A program made the translations under genes and the position numbers. Of a stretch of 64,000 nt of DNA, positions 27,034-36,833 are shown in pieces (within the stretch, counting starts at the first letter, position 1; every line of letters begins with the position of its first letter). The notes under the pieces are model-generated. The model saw nothing but the letters and a program-made list of their open reading frames with translations. It was not told the DNA's origin and searched no databases. This DNA comes from Vreelandella hamiltonii (GTDB lineage Bacteria > Pseudomonadota > Gammaproteobacteria > Pseudomonadales > Halomonadaceae). The stretch spans positions 168,711 through 232,710 of the forward strand of contig NZ_BMXN01000005.1 of the NCBI RefSeq assembly GCF_014651775.1, read 5' to 3'.

Positions 27034-28851
27034 TTAGCGCTCTATCCTGGCATCACTGCGCAGGTCATCGATCAAACCTTGAATGATCGCCTGAGCCCGC
27101 AGCTGTTCGGCCATTTGTGACACGAAAGCATTCATCTGCTCGTCGGCCTGCCCTTCGTTGACGCTGTCCAATGCAACGACGGCAACGCCCTGAGGCAAGG
27201 CCACGGCACGGTAAACGCTGTCGCCCTCTTCAGGGTGTGGCATGCGGAACACTTCACGGATCAGCGTTTGTGGCAAAGTGCTGTCCGATTGACGGGTGAT
27301 GTTGGACGCACTCATCCAGTCCAGCTCCAAGGCTTGACCGTCGCGCAGAGCCGCAATCATCTCACTGGCCTCTTCCTGCAAGGCCTGCTGGCGCTGCTGG
27401 GCCGCTACGGCCTGTTCTACCTCATCACGCACGTCGTCAAGAGGCAAGAGCGTCGCGTCACGATGCTCGGCCACGCGAAGCACCAGGCGACGGTCACTGT
27501 CCAGCTCGATGACCTCGCTATTGTAACCTTCACCCAGCACGTCAGCGCTGAACGCCTCATCCAGCACGCCCGGCTCGGAAAGCGCTCCTTCACCTTCCCC
27601 ACGCGCCAACCAGTCGCTCTCGTTGAGCGTCAGGCCGAGGTCATCCGCAACGGACTGCAGATCGTCTGCCGCGAAGCTCTCATCGATCAGACGCTGCACC
27701 TGACGATTGAAGTCATCATTGACCTCACGCAGCGCCACTTCCTGGGCCAAACGGTCACGCTGCTCTTCGAAAGAAGGCGCATCCAGCTCGGTAACCTGCA
27801 GGATATGGAAAGCACCGTCCATTTCGACGACCTGGGACGTCTCACCGACCCCAAGGGCAAACGCAGCGTCATCGAAGGCATCGCCAAAGAAGCCGCGACT
27901 GATCACGCCCAGATCACCACCCTGCTCGGCACTGGCGGTGTCGTCCGAAAAACGCACGGCGGTGTCGGCGAAACTCTCACCACTGTTCAGGTCAGCCAGC
28001 GCCTCATTGGCCAGCTGCTGGGCCTCTTCACGGCCACGCTCGGAACCAAAGGTCACCATGATATGGGAAACACGACGGTCGGCATCGCGATTCTGCTCAC
28101 TCCAGGCAGCGCGGAGTTCGCTCTCGTCCACAGCAATATCTTCAGCCATGGCCTGGCGGTCGATCACCACGTACTCGACGCGCACCTGCTCCGGGCGCTC
28201 GAAGCGTTCCTGGTTGGCGTCATAGTAGGCCTGCATCTGCTCCTCGGTGACCTCTACTTCATAAGCAGCATCATTGGCATCCAGTATCACGTAGCGGAAA
28301 TCTCGCTGCTGGCCTTGCAGGTCTGCCAGACGCTGCTCTTCATTGGCCAAGCTGAAGTCACTGAAGGCCAAGCCCTGCTGCAGTTGCTGACGCTTGATAT
28401 CCATCCGCAGCTCTTCACGGAACGAGAGCGGCGTGTAACCCGCTCCTGCCAGACGATTCCGGAACATTTCTGCAGAAAAGCGCCCATCCTGATCATGAAA
28501 CTCAGGCAGTGTCACGATCATCTGGTCAAGCTGAGCGTCGGAGACGTAAAAACCACCGTCCTCAGCATACTGACGCAGTAAAGACTGAGTGATGAGCTGG
28601 TCGAGCATATCGTTGCGCAGTGCCCGCTCCTGCTCAGGAGGCACTTGCCCAGAGCGCAGCGCACGCTGCACTTCGAGCTCCACCTGCTGACGCACGATGG
28701 GCTCGCCGTTGACGCTCGCCACTTCATTGGGATCGCTACCAAAGACACTGAACAGCGACTCCACACCAAAAAGCGCCATGGCCGCGACCATGACACCAAT
28801 GATTATCTTGGCACCCCAGCTTCTGGAGCCATCTCGAATACTTTGCAGCAT
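27034..28851 (-). CDS. ppiD: Periplasmic folding chaperone / isomerase PpiD
   Basis: A 605-residue inner-membrane-anchored chaperone. One transmembrane segment (about 16-35), a SurA_N-like helical chaperone domain and a parvulin-type PPIC domain (about 240-350; SHIMVTFGSERG, then ADTAVRFSDDTASAEQGGDLG in two parts) are visible, followed by a long C-terminal helical region. It assists folding of proteins leaving the Sec translocon. It lies downstream of hupB, separated by a strong terminator, in the order lon-hupB-ppiD common in Proteobacteria. Confidence 0.95.
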   Translation of the reverse strand: MLQSIRDGSRSWGAKIIIGVMVAAMALFGVESLFSVFGSDPNEVASVNGEPIVRQQVELEVQRALRSGQVPPEQERALRNDMLDQLITQSLLRQYAEDGGFYVSDAQLDQMIVTLPEFHDQDGRFSAEMFRNRLAGAGYTPLSFREELRMDIKRQQLQQGLAFSDFSLANEEQRLADLQGQQRDFRYVILDANDAAYEVEVTEEQMQAYYDANQERFERPEQVRVEYVVIDRQAMAEDIAVDESELRAAWSEQNRDADRRVSHIMVTFGSERGREEAQQLANEALADLNSGESFADTAVRFSDDTASAEQGGDLGVISRGFFGDAFDDAAFALGVGETSQVVEMDGAFHILQVTELDAPSFEEQRDRLAQEVALREVNDDFNRQVQRLIDESFAADDLQSVADDLGLTLNESDWLARGEGEGALSEPGVLDEAFSADVLGEGYNSEVIELDSDRRLVLRVAEHRDATLLPLDDVRDEVEQAVAAQQRQQALQEEASEMIAALRDGQALELDWMSASNITRQSDSTLPQTLIREVFRMPHPEEGDSVYRAVALPQGVAVVALDSVNEGQADEQMNAFVSQMAEQLRAQAIIQGLIDDLRSDARIER

Positions 28852-28908
28852 GCTAGCCTCAGATCATCAAAGCCATTTATCGCCCAAACCATCGGGCCAG
28901 AAAAGAAC

Positions 28909-28938
28909 ATGGGCGCATCGCGGATGCGATGCGCCCAT
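28909..28938 (-). terminator. Terminator of hupB
   Basis: Perfect 12-bp stem (28909-28920 with 28927-28938) and 6-nt loop, followed on the minus strand by GTTCTTTTCT. Confidence 0.85.
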
Positions 28939-28962
28939 TAGCTTACAGCAAACGCGAGCCAA

Positions 28963-29235
28963 TTAGTTGACGGCGTCTTTCAGCGCTTTACCGGCTTTGA
29001 AGCTGGGCACTTTGGCAGCGCTGATTTCGATCGGCTGACCCGTCTGAGGGTTGCGACCCGTACGGGCGGCACGTTCTTTGATGGCGAAAGTACCAAAACC
29101 TACTAAAGAAACGCTTTCGCCTTTTTTGAGGCTATCGGTGACAGACTCCACCATGGCATCCAATGCGCGGGTTGCCGCTGCTTTCGGAATATCAGCAGAT
29201 GCGGCAATAGCTTCAATCAGCTCGGACTTATTCAC
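28963..29235 (-). CDS. hupB: DNA-binding protein HU-beta
   Basis: A 90-residue histone-like protein that bends and compacts DNA. It has the HU signature [21 protein letters not shown] with the intercalating proline in the beta arm, and begins [16 protein letters not shown]. It has a strong own promoter at 29317-29346 and its own terminator. A second family member, ihfA, lies at 36834-37151. Confidence 0.97.
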   Translation of the reverse strand: MNKSELIEAIAASADIPKAAATRALDAMVESVTDSLKKGESVSLVGFGTFAIKERAARTGRNPQTGQPIEISAAKVPSFKAGKALKDAVN

Positions 29236-29316
29236 ACTTCACCCCTTGACTGTTTCAAAAAAATGGCTTTGAACGGCACGGTCACCGAGTGCAACAACCT
29301 CAAAGCATAGCTGCGT

Positions 29317-29346
29317 TTTATAGCAATGCCTTGAAACACCTGTCAA
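29317..29346 (-). promoter_or_regulatory. Sigma-70 promoter of hupB
   Basis: On the minus strand a perfect TTGACA (29341-29346) is followed after 18 bp by TATAAA (29317-29322). The start codon is about 80 bp downstream. Confidence 0.8.
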
Positions 29347-29404
29347 GCAACCGCGCCGTGAAATGCCCGTCGCTCAAGGCATTGGGCAAATTTATTAAGC
29401 AAAA

Positions 29405-29424
29405 TTAAAGCAGGACTGCTTTAA
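29405..29424 (-). terminator. Terminator of lon
   Basis: TTAAAGCAG (29405-29413) pairs perfectly with CTGCTTTAA (29416-29424), followed on the minus strand by TTTT. It lies three bases after the lon stop. Confidence 0.7.
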
Positions 29425-29427
29425 CAC

Positions 29428-31854
29428 TTAATGGGTGCTTGCAACAGCATTGGTACTGAACGACTTATCCGCTGCTTTCAACGCGGCCTTGTCGTCCACC
29501 GATTCGGCTAACGCAACGGCCAATACGTCATCTATCCATCGTACGGGACGAATATCAAGTGCTCCTTTGATATTATCCGGCACTTCCTTGAGATCTCGGC
29601 GATTTTCCTCAGGGATCAGGACGGTCTTTATACCACCGCGGCGAGCTGCCAGCAATTTCTCCTTCAACCCCCCGATGGGCAGTACCTCACCGCGAAGATT
29701 GACCTCTCCGGTCATGGCCACGTCGCAGCGAACCGGACGCAGTGAATAGGCCGACACGATGGCAGTGACCATGGCGATACCCGCACTAGGTCCGTCCTTG
29801 GGAGTCGCGCCTTCGGGCACATGGATATGCAGATCTTCATTCTCAAAGCGCTGAGGATCGATACCGTAGGCAACGGCCCGTGATTTGACCACGGTCTGTG
29901 CCGCACTGACCGACTCTTTCATGACGTCGCCCAGTGAACCGGTCTTGTGCAGACGCCCTTTGCCAGGCGTCACGACGGACTCGATATTGAGCAGCTCACC
30001 GCCTACCGAGGTCCAGGCAAGCCCCGTCACGCGCCCTACCTGATCCTCTTGTTCGGCCAGACCGTAGCTGTAGCGACGCACGCCAGCGTAAGTCTCGATA
30101 TCGTCGGCCAGGAGCACCTGTTTCGCCTGCAGCTGGCTCCCGGCTTTGGTGCCCGAAGTACGCTCCGCTTCCAGCCTTTCGCGCAGCACTTTACGGCACA
30201 CCTTGGCGATCTGACGCTCCAGCTCGCGCACTCCCGCTTCGCGGGTGTAGTAGCGCACCAGCTCTAGCAAGGCATCATCTTCCAACGCCAGCTCTTCGTC
30301 TTTCAGGCCATTGGCCTCCAACTGTTTGGGCAGCAGGTAGCGTTTGGCAATGGCCAGCTTCTCGTCTTCCGTGTAGCCCGGCAGACGAATGATTTCCATA
30401 CGATCCAGCAGTGGCCCAGGAATGTTCATCGAGTTGGCCGTACAGATGAACAACGTCTCGGAAAGATCGTAGTCCAGCTCCAGATAGTGATCGCTGAAGC
30501 TGTTGTTCTGCTCTGGGTCCAGTACTTCCAGCAGCGCTGAGGCCGGATCACCGCGATGGTCCATGCCCAGTTTGTCTACTTCGTCCAGCAGGAACAGCGG
30601 GTTTTTGACCCCTGCCCGGCTCATCCGCTGCATCAACTTGCCAGGCAGAGAGCCAATGTATGTCCTGCGATGGCCGCGAATCTCGGACTCGTCCCTCACG
30701 CCGCCCAGCGCCAGACGCACGTACTTGCGGTTGGTCGCCTTGGCGATGGACTGCCCCAGAGAGGTCTTGCCAACGCCAGGTGGGCCAACCAGACACAGTA
30801 CCGGACCACGCATCTTGCGAACGCGCTTTTGCACCGCAAGATATTCGAGAATGCGCGCCTTGACCTCTTCCAGACCATAGTGGTCTTGATCGAGCACTTC
30901 TTGCGCTTTGACCAGGTCATGCTTGACACGAGTGCGCTTTTTCCAGGGCACGGCAATCAGCCAGTCCAGGTAGGAGCGCACCACGGTAGCCTCGGCAGAA
31001 TTCGACGACATCATCTTGAGCTTGTTCAGCTCCTGGGTTGCCTTGTCGGAGGCTTCTTTCGGCATACCCGATTCTTGAATGGCACGCTCATACTTCTCGG
31101 CCTCATTGGGCACATTGTCCAGCTCACCCATTTCTTTCTGGATGGCCTTCATCTGCTCGTTCAGGTAGTACTCGCGCTGGGTCTTTTCCATCTGCTCCTT
31201 GACCCGGGAGCGGATCCGCTTTTCGACCTGCAGCAAGTCGATTTCTGATTCGATCAGCGCCATCAGGTGCTCGATACGATCACGCACCCGATCCATTTCG
31301 AGCAGGTCCTGCTTGTCACCGATCTTCAATGACAAGTGTGCGCAGATGGTGTCTACCAAACGGCTGGGATCTTCTATACCCGACAGAGAGTTGAGCACTT
31401 CATTGGGCACTTTTTTCGACAGTTTGACGTATTGCTCGAACTGATTGAGCAGCACGCGCACCAGCGCCTCCTGCTCACGACTGGTCAGAGGCTCACTGTC
31501 GCGGGGCAGAAGATGGGCCTGAGTGTAACCGGCCTCGTTCTCCTCGATACGGACGACATCCGCACGAAAGCTGCCTTCGATCAGCACTTTCACCGTGCCA
31601 TCAGGCAATTTGAGTAGCTGCATGATGTCTGCCACGGTCCCCATGGCATACAAGTCCGTATTGTCCGGCTCATCTTGAGACGCTTCACGCTGAGCCACCA
31701 GCAATACACGTTTGTCCGCTTCCATCGCGGCTTCAAGCGCTTGAATGGATTTTTCGCGACCCACGAAAAGCGGAATGACCATCTGCGGGTACACGACCAC
31801 ATCCCGCAGCGGCAACAGGGGTAGACATTGTGTCTGATCGGCATTCTGCTGCAT
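29428..31854 (-). CDS. lon: ATP-dependent protease Lon
   Basis: An 808-residue AAA+ protease that degrades misfolded and regulatory proteins. Order: LON substrate-binding N domain (about 10-205), coiled region, AAA+ module with Walker A GPPGVGKTS (about 358) and Walker B LFLLDEVDKLG, and the serine protease domain with the catalytic Ser in PKDGPSAGI (about 685) and Lys in GLKEKLLAARR. All catalytic residues are intact. It follows clpX, separated by a hairpin at 31946-31971. Confidence 0.97.
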   Translation of the reverse strand: MQQNADQTQCLPLLPLRDVVVYPQMVIPLFVGREKSIQALEAAMEADKRVLLVAQREASQDEPDNTDLYAMGTVADIMQLLKLPDGTVKVLIEGSFRADVVRIEENEAGYTQAHLLPRDSEPLTSREQEALVRVLLNQFEQYVKLSKKVPNEVLNSLSGIEDPSRLVDTICAHLSLKIGDKQDLLEMDRVRDRIEHLMALIESEIDLLQVEKRIRSRVKEQMEKTQREYYLNEQMKAIQKEMGELDNVPNEAEKYERAIQESGMPKEASDKATQELNKLKMMSSNSAEATVVRSYLDWLIAVPWKKRTRVKHDLVKAQEVLDQDHYGLEEVKARILEYLAVQKRVRKMRGPVLCLVGPPGVGKTSLGQSIAKATNRKYVRLALGGVRDESEIRGHRRTYIGSLPGKLMQRMSRAGVKNPLFLLDEVDKLGMDHRGDPASALLEVLDPEQNNSFSDHYLELDYDLSETLFICTANSMNIPGPLLDRMEIIRLPGYTEDEKLAIAKRYLLPKQLEANGLKDEELALEDDALLELVRYYTREAGVRELERQIAKVCRKVLRERLEAERTSGTKAGSQLQAKQVLLADDIETYAGVRRYSYGLAEQEDQVGRVTGLAWTSVGGELLNIESVVTPGKGRLHKTGSLGDVMKESVSAAQTVVKSRAVAYGIDPQRFENEDLHIHVPEGATPKDGPSAGIAMVTAIVSAYSLRPVRCDVAMTGEVNLRGEVLPIGGLKEKLLAARRGGIKTVLIPEENRRDLKEVPDNIKGALDIRPVRWIDDVLAVALAESVDDKAALKAADKSFSTNAVASTH

Positions 31855-31883
31855 CGCAGACGTTCCTCAATTTCGGATGAGTA

Positions 31884-31900
31884 CTTGAACGGCATTCAAG
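31884..31900. promoter_or_regulatory. Inverted repeat CTTGAA-N5-TTCAAG in the lon promoter region
   Basis: Perfect 6-bp arms (31884-31889 and 31895-31900), 30 to 46 bp before the lon start. CTTGAA is also the -35 core recognised by heat-shock sigma-32, and lon is a sigma-32 gene in E. coli; the matching -10 here is poor (CTCATCCG). Confidence 0.35.
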
Positions 31901-31945
31901 CCGGATACTTTGCCAAGCAGCTCATGATACAAGACGTATGAACAA

Positions 31946-31971
31946 CAAGGGGCCGCCTAGGCGACCCCTTG
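31946..31971 (-). terminator. Hairpin after clpX
   Basis: CAAGGGG (31946-31952) pairs with CCCCTTG (31965-31971) and the inner CGC with GCG, one mismatch. Only TTGTT follows on the minus strand, so termination may be partial and lon partly read from clpX. Confidence 0.55.
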
Positions 31972-32017
31972 GATTGGCGCATGCGGTGGTCATCAGACCG
32001 CGCGGAAACCCGGGCGG

Positions 32018-33298
32018 TTAACCATCGGTGCCGTCAACGCGGGCAGCCTCTTGCTGGGAGTAGATCAGCAGTGGCTCGCTTTCGCCGGCAATCACCGAAC
32101 CTTCGATGACCACTTTGCTGACGCCTTCCAATGAAGGGATTTCGTACATGGTATCCAGCAGCACGGACTCCAGAATCGAGCGCAAACCACGAGCTCCGGT
32201 CTTGCGCTCCATGGCTTTGGCAGCCACGGCACGCAGTGCCTCATCCCTGAACTCCAGCTCCACGTCTTCCATCTCGAACAGCTTGGCGTACTGCTTGACC
32301 AGCGAGTTCTTGGGCTCCGTGAGAATCTGCACCAAGGCATCTTCGGTGAGCTCGGTCAACGTGGCGATGACAGGCAAACGACCCACGAACTCGGGAATCA
32401 GGCCAAATTTCACCAGATCCTCGGGCTCGACGTCGGCCAACAGCTCACCCACGCCCCGACTGGACTCCTTGCTTTTCACGCTGGCATTGAAACCGATACC
32501 ACCTTTTTCAGCGCGATCACGGATGACTTTGTCCAGTCCGGCAAAAGCACCACCAACGATGAACAGGATGTTGGCCGTATTGACCTGTACGAACTCCTGC
32601 TGGGGATGCTTGCGCCCACCTTGGGGAGGCACGGACGCCGTGGCCCCTTCGATGAGCTTGAGCAGCGCCTGTTGAACACCCTCACCCGATACATCACGAG
32701 TAATCGAGGGGTTATCCGACTTGCGAGAAATCTTGTCGATCTCATCGATATAGACAATGCCACGCTCGGCTTTCTCTACATCGTAATCACACTTCTGAAG
32801 CAGTTTCTGGATGATGTTTTCGACATCCTCACCCACATAGCCCGCTTCTGTCAGCGTAGTGGCGTCTGCAATCGTGAAGGGTACATTCAATAGCCGCGCC
32901 ATGGTTTCCGCCAGCAGCGTTTTGCCGCTACCGGTAGGACCAATCAGGAGAATGTTGGATTTACCCAGCTCCACGTCGCCTTCGCGCACCTCTGATTTGA
33001 GACGCTTGTAGTGGTTGTATACCGCTACGGACAGCACCATCTTGGCGCGGTCTTGCCCGATGACGTAATCGTCCAATGTATGACGTATTTCGCGGGGCGT
33101 GGGTAAACGCTCCTCATCGCTCTCGGCATCGGCTTCGAGAACTTCCTCGCGAATGATGTCATTACACAAGTCGACACACTCATCGCAGATATAAACGGAC
33201 GGGCCAGCAATCAGCTTGCGTACTTCGTTCTGGTTTTTACCGCAAAACGAGCAGTACAGCAGCTTGCCACCTTCGTCCTTGCCTTTGCCGTCGGCCAT
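32018..33298 (-). CDS. clpX: ClpXP unfoldase subunit ClpX
   Basis: A 426-residue AAA+ unfoldase. The N-terminal zinc domain has CSFC...CDEC (about 16-43). Walker A is GPTGSGKT, Walker [11 protein letters not shown], and the IGF loop that docks ClpP is present as GIGF. I begin at [10 protein letters not shown] (ATG 33298, with GAGG upstream); the longer frame to 33406 overlaps the clpP-clpX gap without support. It feeds tagged substrates to ClpP, encoded just upstream. Confidence 0.97.
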   Translation of the reverse strand: MADGKGKDEGGKLLYCSFCGKNQNEVRKLIAGPSVYICDECVDLCNDIIREEVLEADAESDEERLPTPREIRHTLDDYVIGQDRAKMVLSVAVYNHYKRLKSEVREGDVELGKSNILLIGPTGSGKTLLAETMARLLNVPFTIADATTLTEAGYVGEDVENIIQKLLQKCDYDVEKAERGIVYIDEIDKISRKSDNPSITRDVSGEGVQQALLKLIEGATASVPPQGGRKHPQQEFVQVNTANILFIVGGAFAGLDKVIRDRAEKGGIGFNASVKSKESSRGVGELLADVEPEDLVKFGLIPEFVGRLPVIATLTELTEDALVQILTEPKNSLVKQYAKLFEMEDVELEFRDEALRAVAAKAMERKTGARGLRSILESVLLDTMYEIPSLEGVSKVVIEGSVIAGESEPLLIYSQQEAARVDGTDG

Positions 33299-33371
33299 TC
33301 GCGTACCTCTGTCACTAAGGCGGCCAGAGCCGCCTGAAAAGCTCTTAGAAAAGCAGAATCCTACTACGCTA

Positions 33372-33989
33372 TCAGGATGTAGGACGCTTATCCAGCACTG
33401 CGTCAATCAAGCCATACTCTTTTGCTTTATTGGCGCTCATGAAGTTATCACGGTCGGTATCACGGGCCACCGTTTCGATATCTTGACCCGTATGATGGGC
33501 CAGAATCTGGTTCAGCTTCTCACGAATACCGAGAATTTCACGGGTATGAATCTCGATATCCGACGCCTGACCCTGATAACCGCCCAACGGCTGGTGGATC
33601 ATGACGCGCGAATTGGGCAGACAGTAGCGCTTGCCAGCAGCACCCGCTGTCAGCAGCAAGGCGCCCATGCTGGCCGCTTGACCAATACACACCGTGGAGA
33701 CGTCCGGCTTGATGAACTGCATGGTGTCATAAATCGACATGCCAGCCGTGACCGAACCGCCAGGCGAATTGATGTACAGATGAATATCTTTGTCGGGGTT
33801 CTCAGACTCCAGAAACAGCAGCTGAGCGACCACCAGGTTGGCCATGTAGTCTTCCACAGGACCCACCAGAAAAATGACGCGCTCTTTCAACAGGCGCGAG
33901 TAGATGTCGTAGGCTCTTTCCCCTTTGGCGCTTTGCTCCACCACCATGGGCACTAAACCGCCGGCGTTTTGAATATCAAACTCACTCAT
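33372..33989 (-). CDS. clpP: ATP-dependent Clp protease proteolytic subunit
   Basis: A 205-residue serine peptidase forming the tetradecameric chamber. The triad is visible: Ser in GQAASMGA, His in MIHQPLGG and Asp in VARDTDRD. The gene order tig-clpP-clpX-lon is the conserved quality-control block. A terminator hairpin between tig and clpP suggests clpP has its own promoter or depends on readthrough. Confidence 0.97.
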   Translation of the reverse strand: MSEFDIQNAGGLVPMVVEQSAKGERAYDIYSRLLKERVIFLVGPVEDYMANLVVAQLLFLESENPDKDIHLYINSPGGSVTAGMSIYDTMQFIKPDVSTVCIGQAASMGALLLTAGAAGKRYCLPNSRVMIHQPLGGYQGQASDIEIHTREILGIREKLNQILAHHTGQDIETVARDTDRDNFMSANKAKEYGLIDAVLDKRPTS

Positions 33990-34021
33990 TCGGGTGATTC
34001 CTTGCGTCCGGTAAGGGAAAA

Positions 34022-34043
34022 GCGCACCTGAGAACAGGTGCGC
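34022..34043 (-). terminator. Terminator of tig
   Basis: Perfect 9-bp stem GCGCACCTG/CAGGTGCGC with a 4-nt loop, then TTTT on the minus strand. Confidence 0.75.
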
Positions 34044-34055
34044 GACTCGATGAGA

Positions 34056-35408
34056 TCAGGCGCTCGCCTGCTCGCTTTCTTCAGCGGTCTCATCTTGCTC
34101 AGCCTGCTGCTGGGCGGCTGCCAGTGCCTGCTGATAAGACATTTCAACGTCTTTGACGTTCGTTTGCTCCAGCAGTTTCTCGACCGCCTTCTCTTCGAGG
34201 ATGGCAGACTTCACCTGGGTTTTGAGCTGCTCGTTACCCATGTAGTACTCGACGACTTCCGAGGGGTCTTGATACTGCTCAGCCAGCTCTTCCACCTTCG
34301 CCTTGATGGCGGCATCATCGGCATCCAGCTCGTTGGATTTGATGACTTCCGCCAGCAGCAAGCCTACCTGCACGCGGCTCTTGGCCTGGTCGGCAAACAG
34401 CTCATTGGGCAGTTGGCTGACGTCGAAGTCTTCACCCAGACCGAACTGCTGAGCTGCCTGACGCTTCATGGCGTCGGTTTCCTGCTGTACCAGCGCGCTC
34501 GGCACGGGGATGTCGTTGGCTTTCTTCAGCGCATCCAGCACCTGCTGCTTGACACGGTTATCCACGGCTTGTGCCGCTTCACGGGTCATGTTCTTCTTGA
34601 TTTCAGCGCGGAACTGGCTTTCGTCGCCGCCTTCAACGCCAAAACGCTCGATGAACGCCGCATCCACTTCCGGCAGCTTCTGGCTGCTGACCTTGTGGAC
34701 AGTGACCTTGAAAGTCGCTTCCTGACCTGCCAGGTGCTCGGCCTGGTAATCCGCCGGGAAGGTGACGGAAATCGTTTTCTCTTCACCCGCCTTGGCACCG
34801 ATCAGCTGATCTTCGAAACCAGGAATGAAGCTGTTCGATCCGATGACCAACGCGTGGCCTTCAGCACTGCCGCCTTCGAAAGGCTCATCGCCCAGGAAGC
34901 CCTGAAAATCGATGGTGACCTGATCGCCAGAGGCAGCAGCGGCGTCGACTTCTTCCCATGCAGCGTTTTGCTTGCGCAGGGTGTCGATCATCTCGTCGAC
35001 ATCGGCATCATTGACGGCGACGACCGGACGCTCTACTTCAGTACCTTCGATGGAGGCCAGCTCGACCTGCGGGTAGATTTCCATGATCGCGACGAACTCG
35101 AGATCTTTGCCCGCCTGGTTTACCTTGGGCTCGATCTGCGGGAAGCCAGCAGGATTGAGGCCTTCTTCGGTGATGGCGCGCACGTAACGCTCGCGCATGA
35201 CTTCGCCAACCACTTCATTGCGCACGCTGTCGCCGTAACGCTGGTTAACAACGGCCATCGGCACCCGGCCTTGGCGAAAACCGTTCAGGCGAACGTTTTT
35301 CGCAGTCTCTTTCAAGCGAGCGCTGACGGCCCCATCGATTTCTGCTGCCGGCACTTGAATAGTGATACGGCGTTCGATCTGGGAGGTCGTCTCGACGGAA
35401 ACTTGCAT
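34056..35408 (-). CDS. tig: Trigger factor
   Basis: A 450-residue ribosome-bound chaperone. The N-terminal ribosome-binding signature is present as GFRQGRVP, the FKBP-type isomerase domain spans about 150-240 (DQVTIDFQGFLGDEPFEGG) and the helical C-terminal arms end in a Gln/Glu/Ala-rich tail. It binds nascent chains at the exit tunnel. A good promoter lies at 35468-35496. The start ATG is preceded by AGAGGA. Confidence 0.96.
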   Translation of the reverse strand: MQVSVETTSQIERRITIQVPAAEIDGAVSARLKETAKNVRLNGFRQGRVPMAVVNQRYGDSVRNEVVGEVMRERYVRAITEEGLNPAGFPQIEPKVNQAGKDLEFVAIMEIYPQVELASIEGTEVERPVVAVNDADVDEMIDTLRKQNAAWEEVDAAAASGDQVTIDFQGFLGDEPFEGGSAEGHALVIGSNSFIPGFEDQLIGAKAGEEKTISVTFPADYQAEHLAGQEATFKVTVHKVSSQKLPEVDAAFIERFGVEGGDESQFRAEIKKNMTREAAQAVDNRVKQQVLDALKKANDIPVPSALVQQETDAMKRQAAQQFGLGEDFDVSQLPNELFADQAKSRVQVGLLLAEVIKSNELDADDAAIKAKVEELAEQYQDPSEVVEYYMGNEQLKTQVKSAILEEKAVEKLLEQTNVKDVEMSYQQALAAAQQQAEQDETAEESEQASA

Positions 35409-35467
35409 GAATTGTCCTCTAGCGGCTGGGCGTTGGGTTGATTACGTAAAATTGATTCAAGAGGGCG

Positions 35468-35496
35468 ATTTTAAGAACCCTGACGCAAGGAGGCAA
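35468..35496 (-). promoter_or_regulatory. Sigma-70 promoter of tig
   Basis: On the minus strand TTGCCT (35491-35496) is followed by exactly 17 bp and TAAAAT (35468-35473), about 60 bp before the tig ATG. A 14-bp perfect palindrome (35515-35528, GGGGGCTAGCCCCC) lies just upstream and may end the preceding membrane-protein transcript. Confidence 0.6.
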
Positions 35497-35582
35497 GCGC
35501 CATGCTCGCAAGATGGGGGCTAGCCCCCCAATTTCAAGGGTTCGGGCATCAAAAACAGGCGTATTACAATGCCTGCACGACT

Positions 35583-35951
35583 TCAAGCGCGCGAACGCCA
35601 CCAAAGTGTGACGGCATGCAACAGTAGCCCACAGGTGGCCGCGTGGGAGATGAACTCCTGCCAACTGATCCACGCCGTGAACAGCGCATGCCAACCACCC
35701 ATGATGATGGCGCCCAACACCATCATGACACTAAGGCGCTTGAGCAGCGCTGGCAACCGCTGACGAGCTTCGACGGGAAGCATCTTCCACTGCACCGCAG
35801 CCGCCCCTGCCACCAGCACCAGGGCCATGACGATCAGCGTTTGACGAGTCTCATGCCCGCCCGCCAGATAGCGCGGCAAAGCAGACAACATGACCACGCA
35901 CAGGCCAATGGCAATGCTTACCCGTTCAGGAGAGTGAGCCGCTGACTGCAT
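35583..35951 (-). CDS. Hypothetical inner-membrane protein (four predicted helices)
   Basis: A 122-residue protein with about four membrane helices (around residues 12-28, 36-52, 70-86 and 100-116) and a basic loop between the second and third. I do not recognise a family. The start at 35951 lies two bases after the flavodoxin stop, with GGTGG in the flavodoxin tail, so it is translated as second gene of that operon; a longer upstream start would overlap the flavodoxin. No catalytic motif is visible. Confidence 0.65.
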   Translation of the reverse strand: MQSAAHSPERVSIAIGLCVVMLSALPRYLAGGHETRQTLIVMALVLVAGAAAVQWKMLPVEARQRLPALLKRLSVMMVLGAIIMGGWHALFTAWISWQEFISHAATCGLLLHAVTLWWRSRA

Positions 35952-35953
35952 GG

Positions 35954-36415
35954 TTACGCCACCTTCAACTGCTGAGCCACGATCCACTCTTCCACCCACG
36001 GCACTGCAGCATCATCGGCCATGAAGGTCTCCATGGCATCGACTTCCAACCGCTCCCCGAGACGCTGAGCGCCCAACGATGTCAGCAGCTCGTCCAGTGC
36101 ACGGCCGGCACCGCAGAACGTATCGCCATAGGAGCTGTCGCCGAGCGCGATCAGTCCGTAACGAAGACCGGTGAGCGAAGGTGACTGGTCTTTCAGGCTG
36201 CGCACGAACGGTACGATATTGCCAGGAAAGTCGCCACTACCGGTGGTCGACAAGCAAAACAGCGTCAGGTCATTATCTCCACTCACGTCTGTCAACGTGG
36301 GCTGTTCAGACACCACTACGGCATATCCCGCCTTCTCGAACAGCGGCTTGACCTGCTCGGCTACGTCAAGGGCACCGCCATACATGGTGCCCACCACAAT
36401 CGTCATCTTTGGCAT
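35954..36415 (-). CDS. mioC: Flavodoxin (MioC-type)
   Basis: A 153-residue FMN-binding flavodoxin. The phosphate loop GTMYGGALDVA (9-19), the LSTTGSGDFPGN loop (about 54-65) and ALGDSSYGDTFCGAG (about 90-104) are the three isoalloxazine/phosphate-contacting segments. Length and sequence match MioC, an electron carrier implicated in biotin synthase activation in E. coli. It is divergent from a DUF2788 gene and followed by a small membrane protein. Confidence 0.88.
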   Translation of the reverse strand: MPKMTIVVGTMYGGALDVAEQVKPLFEKAGYAVVVSEQPTLTDVSGDNDLTLFCLSTTGSGDFPGNIVPFVRSLKDQSPSLTGLRYGLIALGDSSYGDTFCGAGRALDELLTSLGAQRLGERLEVDAMETFMADDAAVPWVEEWIVAQQLKVA

Positions 36416-36555
36416 TGCTTACTCCCAGTTCACAATGTTCAGTCGACAAATACCTGATGAATTTGGTCAAATATTAACACGACTGGCAAAAGCCGCGCAC
36501 GTTGCGCACGCCCTTCTTCCTTCTACTCTTACATCTTCTATCTGCAGGAGCGCTT

Positions 36556-36762
36556 ATGCAGCAAGCCTTTGAGACATGGATCACCCCTATCATGATCGGC
36601 GGCTTGATCGTGTTCATGTGCTTCATCATTTGGGATTTGGCCAAAAAGTCGAATGCAGGCAAATTCGGCACGATCATGCTGTTCGTCGTACTCGGCGCAG
36701 GCATGATGGGTTACATCATCAAAGTCATCATCACCTGGTTGATCGAAGGGAGAGGCCTGTAG
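36556..36762 (+). CDS. DUF2788 family small membrane protein
   Basis: A 68-residue protein with two predicted helices (about 9-28 and 38-62) and the conserved segment IIWDLAKKSNAGKFG between them, diagnostic of DUF2788. Function unknown. The ATG at 36556 has a strong GCAGGAG; the longer frame from 36502 lacks one. It is transcribed alone, with a bidirectional terminator after it. Confidence 0.85.
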   Translation: MQQAFETWITPIMIGGLIVFMCFIIWDLAKKSNAGKFGTIMLFVVLGAGMMGYIIKVIITWLIEGRGL

Positions 36763-36787
36763 CCTTTCTAATCTTTCAGCCATAAAA

Positions 36788-36815
36788 AAAAGGAGTGCTT
36801 TCCAGCACTCCTTTT
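36788..36815. terminator. Bidirectional terminator between DUF2788 gene and ihfA
   Basis: Perfect 12-bp stem (36788-36799 with 36804-36815), 4-nt loop, A-rich on the left and T4 on the right; serves both convergent genes. Confidence 0.9.
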
Positions 36816-36833
36816 CGACATGGGTGGTCAAGG

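Noticed and set aside
35515..35528. GGGGGCTAGCCCCC palindrome as a strong terminator
   Set aside because: It has no T-run on either strand; recorded only as a note beside the tig promoter.
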